A stretch of 64,000 nt of DNA, taken from Caulobacter segnis (GTDB lineage Bacteria; Pseudomonadota; Alphaproteobacteria; Caulobacterales; Caulobacteraceae). The stretch spans positions 62,001 through 126,000 of the forward strand of contig NZ_JARQWW010000003.1 in the NCBI RefSeq assembly GCF_029543125.1, read 5' to 3'. Position numbers and translations under genes: made by a program. The notes beneath the pieces were generated by a model that did not search any database, was not told the origin of the DNA, and saw only the letters and a program-made list of their open reading frames with translations. This document shows positions 58,092 to 64,000 of the stretch, piece after piece (within the stretch, counting starts at the first letter, position 1; every line of letters begins with the position of its first letter).

Positions 58092-59582
58092 ATGACTGAG
58101 ACCTTCACACTCAAAGGCCGCACCGGTGACTGGGAGATCGTTCTCGGTCTCGAGGTCCACGCCCAAGTGGCGTCCAACTCCAAGCTGTTCAGCGGCGCGG
58201 CCGTCGGCTTCGGCGCGGGTCCGAACGAGCAGGTCTCGCTCGTGGACGCAGCCATGCCGGGCATGCTGCCGGTGCTGAACAAGTTCTGCGTCGAGCAGGC
58301 GGTCCGCACGGGCCTCGGCCTGAAGGCCCAGATCAACCTGAAGAGCCGCTTCGACCGGAAGAACTACTTCTATCCGGATCTGCCGCAGGGCTATCAGATC
58401 AGCCAGTTCGAGTTCCCGATCGTGGGTGAGGGCGAAGTGACTGTCGACCGCATCGACGGCACCAGCTTCACCGTGCGCATCGAGCGTCTCCACCTGGAGC
58501 AGGACGCCGGCAAGTCGATCCACGATCTCGATCCGAAGGCGACCTATGTCGACCTGAACCGTTCGGGCACGGCGCTGATGGAGATCGTCAGCAAGCCGGA
58601 CATGCGCTCGCCGGAAGACGCCGCCGCCTACGTCAAGAAGCTGCGCGCCATCCTGGTCACCCTCGGCACCTGCGACGGCGACATGGAGAAGGGCAACCTT
58701 CGCGCCGATGTGAACGTCTCTGTCTGCCGTCCTGGCGACTACGAGAAGTTCCGCGAGACGGGCAGCTTCAAGCATCTCGGCACGCGCTGCGAGATCAAGA
58801 ACGTCAACAGCTACCGCTTCATCCAGCAGGCCATCAACTACGAGGCCCGCCGCCAGATCGAGATCCTCGAGGACGGCGGCAAGGTCGATCAGGAGACCCG
58901 CCTGTTCGATCCGGGCAAGGGCGAGACCCGGTCGATGCGTTCGAAGGAAGAGGCGCACGACTACCGCTACTTCCCCGATCCCGACCTGTTGCCGCTGGAG
59001 ATTGACGCGGCCTGGGTGAAAGAGATCGAGGCGGGCCTGCCGGAGCTTCCGGACGCCAAGAAGGCCCGCCTGATGGCCGACTACGGCTTGTCGGCCTACG
59101 ACGCCTCGGTGCTGATCTCGGACGCCGACGTGGCCGCCTTCTTCGAGGAAGCCGCCAAGGGCCGCGACGCCAAGCTGGTCGCCAACTGGACCCTGAACGA
59201 CCTGATGGGCCGTCTGGGCAAGGACGGGCTGGAGATCACCGCCTCGCCGATCAGCGCGGCCGACATCGGCGCCCTGGTGGCCCTGATCGAGGACGGCACC
59301 ATCTCGGGCAAGATCGCCCGGACGGTGTTCGACCACATGTGGGCGGGCGAGGGGGCTCCAGCCGCCATCGTCGAGAAGCACGGCCTGGTCCAGATCACCG
59401 ACACCGGCGCCATCGAGGCGGCGGTGGACAAGCTGATCGCCGCCAATCCCGACAAGGCGGAAGCCGTGAAGGAAAAGCCGCAGGCCATTGGCTGGTTCGT
59501 CGGCCAGGTCATGAAGGAAACCGGCGGCAAGGCCAACCCGGCCGCCGTCAACGACATCCTGAAGGCGAAGCTGGGCCTGTAG
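58092..59582 (+). CDS. gatB: Asp/Glu-tRNA amidotransferase subunit B
   Basis: 496 residues. Kinase-like subunit that binds the misacylated tRNA. Signatures: [86 protein letters not shown] and [15 protein letters not shown], plus a C-terminal tRNA-binding (YqeY-like) domain. Ends the gatCAB operon. Confidence 0.97.
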   Translation: MTETFTLKGRTGDWEIVLGLEVHAQVASNSKLFSGAAVGFGAGPNEQVSLVDAAMPGMLPVLNKFCVEQAVRTGLGLKAQINLKSRFDRKNYFYPDLPQGYQISQFEFPIVGEGEVTVDRIDGTSFTVRIERLHLEQDAGKSIHDLDPKATYVDLNRSGTALMEIVSKPDMRSPEDAAAYVKKLRAILVTLGTCDGDMEKGNLRADVNVSVCRPGDYEKFRETGSFKHLGTRCEIKNVNSYRFIQQAINYEARRQIEILEDGGKVDQETRLFDPGKGETRSMRSKEEAHDYRYFPDPDLLPLEIDAAWVKEIEAGLPELPDAKKARLMADYGLSAYDASVLISDADVAAFFEEAAKGRDAKLVANWTLNDLMGRLGKDGLEITASPISAADIGALVALIEDGTISGKIARTVFDHMWAGEGAPAAIVEKHGLVQITDTGAIEAAVDKLIAANPDKAEAVKEKPQAIGWFVGQVMKETGGKANPAAVNDILKAKLGL

Positions 59583-59681
59583 TGCGTGCTTCGACTGGTC
59601 GCTGCGCTCCCGCTCAGCATGACGAAGTCTTTGCATTGAACACGTCATCCTGAGCCGCGCGCAGCGCGAGTCGAAGGACGC
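59583..59681. repeat. Dispersed intergenic repeat, copy 2
   Basis: Immediately after gatB. Same leading sequence as the copy at 55671 (TGCGTGCTTCGACTGGTCGC then TGCGCTCCCGCTCAGCATGA), with small differences (CGAAGTCTTTGCATTGAA), and a middle/right part GTCATCCTGAGC...GAGTCGAAGGACGC. Both copies are intergenic and the same way round. Probably one of the short dispersed palindromic units common in alphaproteobacteria. Confidence 0.85.
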
Positions 59682-59687
59682 AAACAA

Positions 59688-59723
59688 AACGCCCCGGAGA
59701 GCGATCTCCGGGGCGTTCTTTCT
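59688..59723. terminator. Strong terminator after gatB and the repeat
   Basis: 13-bp perfect stem AACGCCCCGGAGA / TCTCCGGGGCGTT, GCGA loop, followed by CTTTCTT on the plus strand and TTTTGTTTG on the minus strand, so it can serve gatB and the convergent RcnB-like gene. Confidence 0.85.
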
Positions 59724-59779
59724 TGAGAGAATTCGACGACTAAATCGAAGCGAATTCAGAGACTAAACGGTGACTTCGA

Positions 59780-60265
59780 CTATCGAGTGATGATGTCGAA
59801 GATCAGGCCCGAGGCGGCGGCGGCCATCAGATAGTCGTCGCCGGCGCGGTACCAGTAGTAGCCCCGCGGCGGCGGACGCAGGCCGTAGCGGCCGTAGTCG
59901 TAGACGCGGTAGTCACGATAGTACGGGGGCAGGTAGCCGCCCGGACGCCAGGACGAGTAGCCCACGCTGAAGCCCGGGCGGCCGTAATAGGCCTGGGGCG
60001 GCGGGCCGTAGAACCAGCGGTTGTTCCAGTAGTAGCCGTTGTGCCGGCCACGATCCCAGCGGCCGCTGTCGCGGTAGCCCTGGCGATAGCCGCGGTCGTA
60101 GTTGCGGCGGTCGTCGCGGTATTCACGACGCCATTCGCGACGGTCGCGGCGGTCATCCCAGCGGTCACGCTCCCAACGGGGTTGGGCGGCGGCCTGGGTC
60201 GCCGTGGCGGCGATCGGACCGGCGACGGCCGCGGCTGCGGCGAGGGTCAGCAGCAACTTTTTCAT
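59780..60265 (-). CDS. RcnB-like exported Arg/Tyr-rich protein
   Basis: 161 residues. Signal peptide MKKLLLTLAAAAAVAGPIA, then a highly basic repeat-like region (RWERDRWDDRRDRREWRREY, RDDRRNYDRGYRQGYRDSG) and a Tyr/Pro-rich segment ending GYYWYRAGDDYLMAAAASGLIFDIITR. The final part is the typical RcnB-family end. RcnB in E. coli affects Ni/Co homeostasis, but most homologues are untested. Start at the ATG after AAGGAGAGG. Confidence 0.8.
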   Translation of the reverse strand: MKKLLLTLAAAAAVAGPIAATATQAAAQPRWERDRWDDRRDRREWRREYRDDRRNYDRGYRQGYRDSGRWDRGRHNGYYWNNRWFYGPPPQAYYGRPGFSVGYSSWRPGGYLPPYYRDYRVYDYGRYGLRPPPRGYYWYRAGDDYLMAAAASGLIFDIITR

Positions 60266-60431
60266 GGGTGACCTCTCCTTCTTGTTCAGCGGCGGGGCCG
60301 CGTCATTCGATGAAGCCACCATGACAAGGGCCGCCTGAACCCCACCTGAACATGATCGTCAGCAACCGCTCTTGCAGCGAAAGCAGGCATCGCCATGTTG
60401 AAGCGGCGCAAGAAGACGGAGGAGCGAACGC

Positions 60432-61157
60432 ATGGCTGGCGAGATCGAACTGCACTACTGGCCCACCCCCAATGGCTGGAAAATCTCCATCGCCCTGGAG
60501 GAGATGGGCCTGCCGTACCGGATGATCCCGGTGAACATCGGCAAGGGCGATCAGTTCGAACCCGGCTTCCAGGCAATCAGCCCCAACGGCCGCATGCCGG
60601 CGATCGTCGATCCCGACGGCCCGGATGGAAAGCCGGTGTCGATCTTCGAATCCGGGGCGATCCTTCAGTACCTCGCCCGCAAGAGCGGCCAGTTCTATGG
60701 CGCTGGCGCCCGCGACCAGATCGAGATCGATCAGTGGCTGTTCTGGCAGGTCGGCGGCCTGGGCCCCATGGCCGGCCAGACGCATCACTTCCGCCAGTAC
60801 GCCCCGGCCATGATCAAGGACCAGCGGCAGGTGGCCTACGGCGCCATCCGCTACACCAACGAGACGCACCGTCTCTATGGCGTCCTGAACAAGCGCCTGG
60901 CGGATCGAGATTTCATCGCCGGCGACTATTCCATTGCCGACATGGCGTCCTGGCCCTGGGTCGTGCCGTGGAAGAACCAGGGCATCCAGATCGAGGAGTT
61001 CCCGCATCTGAAGGCCTGGTTCGAGCGGGTGGGGGAGCGCGCCGCGGTCCAGACCGGCTTCAAGCTGGGCGCCGAACTGCGCAACGCCGCCCTGACCAAT
61101 TCCAGCAAGGCCGGCGACCAGGCCCGCAGCGTTTTGTTCGGCCAGCGGGCTCGTTGA
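60432..61157 (+). CDS. Glutathione S-transferase, nu-class/YfcG-like
   Basis: 241 residues. Thioredoxin-fold domain with LHYWPTPNGWKISIALEEMGLPY (the TPNG motif that activates glutathione), SPNGRMPAIVD and FESGAILQYLA. The C-terminal helical domain contains FIAGDYSIADMASWPWV, the N-capping box. Likely a disulfide-bond reductase or detoxification GST in the cytoplasm. GGAGGAGCG precedes the ATG. Confidence 0.9.
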   Translation: MAGEIELHYWPTPNGWKISIALEEMGLPYRMIPVNIGKGDQFEPGFQAISPNGRMPAIVDPDGPDGKPVSIFESGAILQYLARKSGQFYGAGARDQIEIDQWLFWQVGGLGPMAGQTHHFRQYAPAMIKDQRQVAYGAIRYTNETHRLYGVLNKRLADRDFIAGDYSIADMASWPWVVPWKNQGIQIEEFPHLKAWFERVGERAAVQTGFKLGAELRNAALTNSSKAGDQARSVLFGQRAR

Positions 61158-61200
61158 AGCCTGGCGCCCGGGATTCGTGACGATTCAGGGTGTCCGCCCA

Positions 61201-61215
61201 TTAACCCTATGTTCA
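61201..61215 (+). promoter_or_regulatory. CtrA-like motif upstream of the Sel1-like gene
   Basis: TTAA-CCCTATG-TTCA, one mismatch from the TTAA-N7-TTAA consensus bound by the cell-cycle regulator CtrA in Caulobacterales. It lies 67 bp before the ATG of the Sel1-like gene. Short motif, so chance occurrence is possible. Confidence 0.3.
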
Positions 61216-61281
61216 GCGACCCTCGTCTTTCCTTGAGTCTGACGGAGGCCAGAAGGGCGTCCTGAACAAGGGACCACGATC

Positions 61282-61557
61282 ATGCTGGCAAGCATGGAAA
61301 CGGAAATGGGCGGCGAAATTCCTCTGCCGACCGCGACTTCCTCCGGCGACGAGCTGTTCCGCATGGGCCTGCTCTACTCCACGGGTCAGGGCGGCGCGCC
61401 GCTCGACTACGTCTCGGCGCACATGCTGTTCAATCTGGCCGCCATGCGCGGTTCGATGGAAGCCAAGGTGTACCGCAAGGAACTGAGCGCCGAGATGGAC
61501 ACCGAAGAGGTGGCCGAGGCCCAGCGCGCCGCGCGCGAGTGGCTGCAGCGGGCCTGA
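61282..61557 (+). CDS. Sel1-like small protein
   Basis: 91 residues. One Sel1/TPR-like repeat: GDELFRMGLLYSTGQGGAPLDYVSAHMLFNLAAMRGSMEAKVYRKEL, followed by SAEMDTEEVAEAQRAAREWL. A short protein with one such motif is widely conserved in alphaproteobacteria; presumably a protein-protein adaptor. No signal peptide. Possible CtrA-type site upstream. Confidence 0.8.
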   Translation: MLASMETEMGGEIPLPTATSSGDELFRMGLLYSTGQGGAPLDYVSAHMLFNLAAMRGSMEAKVYRKELSAEMDTEEVAEAQRAAREWLQRA

Positions 61558-61585
61558 TCCCGCCGCCCGCCGACGGTTGAAGCCG

Positions 61586-61608
61586 CCCCGACAACGCCTT
61601 TGTCGGGG
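61586..61608 (+). terminator. Hairpin after the Sel1-like gene
   Basis: 9-bp perfect stem CCCCGACAA (61586-61594) / TTGTCGGGG (61600-61608), CGCCT loop. There is little T-tract after it, so terminator function is uncertain. Confidence 0.45.
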
Positions 61609-61681
61609 ATAGGCGTATTATTCGTGTTCAGGCGCGTTGCAACGGCGCGGCGAACACGCTATCGGGACCATCCCCAAGCGG

Positions 61682-61772
61682 GGAGACGTGGCCGAGTGGC
61701 TGAAGGCACCGCTTTGCTAAAGCGGCATACCTCTAAAGGGTATCGAGGGTTCGAATCCCTCCGTCTCCGCCA
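61682..61772 (+). tRNA. tRNA-Ser (anticodon GCU)
   Basis: 91 nt. Acceptor GGAGACG pairs with CGTCTCC, followed by G and encoded CCA. Anticodon stem CCGCT/AGCGG, loop TTGCTAA, anticodon GCT at 61716-61718. A long variable arm (CATACCTCTAAAGGGTATC) marks class II tRNA-Ser. Reads AGC/AGU. Confidence 0.97.
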
Positions 61773-61846
61773 GCATCTTCAGAAAATCACCCGATGATGG
61801 CGGGCTGCTCACAAGCACGGTGAGCATTCAGACCTCTAGGGTCCTG

Positions 61847-62101
61847 TCAGGCTTGGGCGGCCTTCTGCGTCCGCAAGCCGTCAGCCACCAAGTTCACCGC
61901 CAGCGCCGCCGTGAATCCCGCCGCCACGAAGCACGCGGGGCAATGGCCGGCGAAGGCGAACAGGTCGTTGTTCGAGGTGCAGATCGGGCCGGCCATCAGG
62001 CGGGGGAGGGACTGCCACAGGGCGACGCCCCAGCTGACCAGGGACGCGGCCGCAAGCCAGGGGGTGAGCTGGCGGTGAAGGGGGGCGGACATCGCCGGCA
62101 T
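61847..62101 (-). CDS. Small two-helix membrane protein with Cys pair
   Basis: 84 residues from MPAMSAPLHRQ. Two hydrophobic helices (about 14-33 and 55-75) separated by a loop with GPICTSNNDLFAFAGHCPACF, containing three cysteines including CPAC. Start ATG at 62101 is supported by GGGAG 6 nt upstream. The cysteines could bind metal or heme-related ligands, but this is a guess. Divergent from ccoN, with the FNR-type box between them. Confidence 0.65.
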   Translation of the reverse strand: MPAMSAPLHRQLTPWLAAASLVSWGVALWQSLPRLMAGPICTSNNDLFAFAGHCPACFVAAGFTAALAVNLVADGLRTQKAAQA

Positions 62102-62153
62102 GAGGGACTCCCAGGGTGACGACTCACCATCTGCCCTTTGCCGGAGCTGGGCT

Positions 62154-62167
62154 TTGATGCGGATCAA
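62154..62167 (+). promoter_or_regulatory. FNR/FixK box upstream of ccoN
   Basis: TTGAT-GCGG-ATCAA, a perfect match to the FNR/FixK anaerobox TTGAT-N4-ATCAA. Centre 63 bp before the ccoN ATG; if bound at -41.5, transcription would begin near 62202, giving an approximately 22-nt leader. Microaerobic activation of cbb3 oxidase by FixK is established in alphaproteobacteria. The site could also influence the divergent small membrane gene. Confidence 0.85.
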
Positions 62168-62223
62168 TGTGGTGAACGCCGCATCATGGGACTCGGCGGA
62201 CAGGTTCGCTCAACGGAGTCCGA

Positions 62224-63888
62224 ATGTCCGCCCCGCCTCTAAAGTCCGGCGCCCCACCCGAGGGTTCGGCGACGCTTCTCATCTTCTGCGTGATCGGCGC
62301 CTTTCTGGCGATCGTCGGCGCGGGCGTGAGCAGCGACCCCATCTTCCGCCTGCAGTTCGAGACCATCGCGATCGCCGGCGTCATCGCCGCCTTCGTGCTG
62401 AACGGAAAGCTGGCGGGCGGCACGCTGGTAGACCAGCCTGACCGCTATTCCGACAACGTCATCAAGGCGGGCGTGATCGCCACCATGTTCTGGGCGGCCG
62501 CCGGTCTCCTGGCCGGGGTGGTGGTCGCCGCACAGCTCGCCTGGCCGCGGATATTCTACTTCCCTGAGCTGGGCTTCCTGAACTTCGGACGGCTGCGTCC
62601 TCTGCACACCTCGGCGGTGATCTTCGCCTTCGGGGGCAACGCCCTGATCGCCACGTCCTTCTGGGTCGTGCAGCGCACCTGCAAGGCGCGGCTGGGTCTG
62701 GGGATCACCCCGTGGTTCGTGTTCTGGGGCTATCAGCTGTTCATCGTGCTGGCCGCCACCGGCTATCTGATGGGCGCGACCCAGGGCAAGGAATACGCCG
62801 AACCCCAGTGGTACACCGACCTGTGGCTGACCATCGTCTGGGTCGCCTACCTGCTGGTCTTCCTGGCCACGATCTGGAAGCGCAAGGAGCCGCATATCTA
62901 TGTGGCCAACTGGTTCTACCTGGCGTTCATCGTCACCATCGCCCTGCTGCACCTGGTCAACAACGCCGGGGTGCCGGTCGGCCTGCTGAACCACCGGTCC
63001 TACGGCGTGTTCGCCGGGGTCCAGGATGCCCTGACCCAGTGGTGGTACGGCCACAACGCCGTCGGCTTCTTCCTGACCGCCGGCTTCCTGGCCATGATGT
63101 ACTACTTCGTGCCCAAGCGCGTTGAGCGGCCGGTCTACAGCTACCGCCTGTCCATCGTTCACTTCTGGGCGTTGATCTTCATCTACATCTGGGCTGGCCC
63201 GCACCACCTGCACTACACGGCCCTGCCGCAGTGGGCGCAGACCCTGGGCATGACCTTCTCGATCATGCTGTGGATGCCGTCCTGGGGCGGCATGATCAAC
63301 GGCCTGATGACCCTGTCGGGGGCGTGGGACAAGCTGCGCACCGACCCGGTGGTCCGGATGATGGTCGTCGCCATCGCCTTCTACGGCATGGCCACCTTCG
63401 AAGGTCCGGTGATGTCGATCCGCGCGGTCAACGCGCTGTCGCACTACACCGACTGGACCATCGGCCACGTCCATTCCGGCGCCCTGGGCTGGAACGGCTT
63501 CATCACCTTCGGCGCGATCTACTGCATGGTGCCGTGGCTGTGGAAGAAGCCGGCCATGTACTCGAACAAGCTGATCGAGTGGCACTTCTGGATCGCGACC
63601 ACGGGCATCCTGCTCTACATCGCTGCGATGTGGGTGTCGGGCATCATGGAAGGCCTGATGTGGCGCGAATACACGCCGCAAGGGTTCCTGGCCTACAGCT
63701 TCATCGAGACGGTCTCGGCCAAGCACATCGAGAACATCATCCGCACCATCGGCGGCCTGATGTTCCTGACCGGCGCGCTGATCATGATCTTCAACATCTG
63801 GAAGACGATCACGATGCCCACCCCCGAAACGGCTGGGACCCAGTCGGCCGACGACATGCCGGCCGCTCCCGCCCACGCGATCGCCTGA
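62224..63888 (+). CDS. ccoN: cbb3-type cytochrome c oxidase subunit I
   Basis: 554 residues, about 12 membrane helices plus an N-terminal extra pair. Heme-copper oxidase catalytic subunit for respiration at low oxygen. Ligand and signature stretches: [26 protein letters not shown] (low-spin heme His), [57 protein letters not shown] with the Cu ligands and the cbb3-specific Tyr, and [16 protein letters not shown] for the heme ligands. GGAG 6 nt before the ATG. First gene of ccoNO, controlled by the FixK box. Confidence 0.97.
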   Translation: MSAPPLKSGAPPEGSATLLIFCVIGAFLAIVGAGVSSDPIFRLQFETIAIAGVIAAFVLNGKLAGGTLVDQPDRYSDNVIKAGVIATMFWAAAGLLAGVVVAAQLAWPRIFYFPELGFLNFGRLRPLHTSAVIFAFGGNALIATSFWVVQRTCKARLGLGITPWFVFWGYQLFIVLAATGYLMGATQGKEYAEPQWYTDLWLTIVWVAYLLVFLATIWKRKEPHIYVANWFYLAFIVTIALLHLVNNAGVPVGLLNHRSYGVFAGVQDALTQWWYGHNAVGFFLTAGFLAMMYYFVPKRVERPVYSYRLSIVHFWALIFIYIWAGPHHLHYTALPQWAQTLGMTFSIMLWMPSWGGMINGLMTLSGAWDKLRTDPVVRMMVVAIAFYGMATFEGPVMSIRAVNALSHYTDWTIGHVHSGALGWNGFITFGAIYCMVPWLWKKPAMYSNKLIEWHFWIATTGILLYIAAMWVSGIMEGLMWREYTPQGFLAYSFIETVSAKHIENIIRTIGGLMFLTGALIMIFNIWKTITMPTPETAGTQSADDMPAAPAHAIA

Positions 63889-63895
63889 GGTTCCG

Positions 63896-64000
63896 ATGTC
63901 TCTCTGGAAACACCACGCCAATTTCGAGCGGCATTCGCTGCTGCTCATCATCGGCATCGTCGTGGTCGTCTCGATCGGCGGCCTCGTGGAGATCGCCCCG
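63896..64000 (+). CDS. ccoO: cbb3-type cytochrome c oxidase subunit II, N-terminal part
   Basis: Only 35 codons before the window ends: MSLWKHHANFERHSLLLIIG then a hydrophobic helix and GLVEIAP. CcoO is a membrane-anchored monoheme cytochrome c; the N-terminal anchor and the (V)EIAP segment match the family. 7 bp after ccoN, so operonic. Confidence 0.93.
   Translation, partial: MSLWKHHANFERHSLLLIIGIVVVVSIGGLVEIAP

Noticed and set aside
56288-58336. Long open frame of about 680 codons on the minus strand
   Set aside because: Antisense to gatC and gatA, low-complexity composition, no family similarity.

Overview
The window is 64 kb of GC-rich, densely coded, syntenic chromosome from an alphaproteobacterium, most probably a member of the Caulobacteraceae (Brevundimonas/Caulobacter/Phenylobacterium). 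Indications are: an iscR-desulfurase-sufBCDS-sufT-sufA cluster with a DgcB-like diguanylate cyclase nearby, large TonB-dependent receptors, a tig-clpP pair, glnB-glnA, gatCAB, a FixK/FNR-type box upstream of ccoNO, GTG/TTG starts and 1-4 bp gene overlaps. The assignment is inference from gene content and order. I see no prophage, insertion sequence, integrase, CRISPR array or replication origin.

Layout. 1-10.5 kb: a truncated M28 peptidase, ligA, a palindromic intergenic repeat, a TrmB-type regulator with an aspartyl protease/PDZ protein, a DUF2147 protein, an aminopeptidase P, prmA and small envelope proteins. 10.7-19.7 kb: an almost gap-free Fe-S assembly operon (iscR, group I desulfurase, sufB, an unknown gene, sufC, sufD, sufS, sufT, sufA) running on into a GFA-fold protein, a GT9-like glycosyltransferase and a DUF6165-like protein. 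19.8-28 kb: GGDEF cyclase, enoyl-CoA hydratase, DEAD-box helicase, otsBA (trehalose) and parE. 28-37.4 kb: a tandem amidohydrolase pair, a PadR/HAAS membrane-protein pair, glnBA, a thiolase-like protein, a histidine phosphatase and NAD(P)HX dehydratase.

37.5-45.9 kb: two TonB-dependent receptors flanking tRNA-Leu(UAG), then tig, a hotdog thioesterase and clpP. 45.9-53.3 kb: a divergent ampR/class A beta-lactamase pair, mtnN, topA, a 59-residue ORF, dprA and plsY. 53.3-59.7 kb: pyrB with a metal-ligand-less dihydroorotase homologue, ruvX and gatCAB; two copies of a dispersed intergenic repeat flank this block. 59.8-64 kb: an RcnB-like protein, a GST, a Sel1-like small protein, tRNA-Ser(GCU) and the start of the cbb3 oxidase operon (ccoN, truncated ccoO) behind a perfect FNR/FixK box.

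Most of the window is housekeeping. The points most worth following are the unknown gene translationally coupled inside the suf operon, the active/inactive amidohydrolase tandem, the RNA hairpin that covers the ribosome binding site of the second TonB receptor, two local regulators (TrmB, PadR) whose operators overlap apparently leaderless start codons, a beta-lactamase with Trp at Ambler 238, and a GGDEF protein lacking the inhibitory site.
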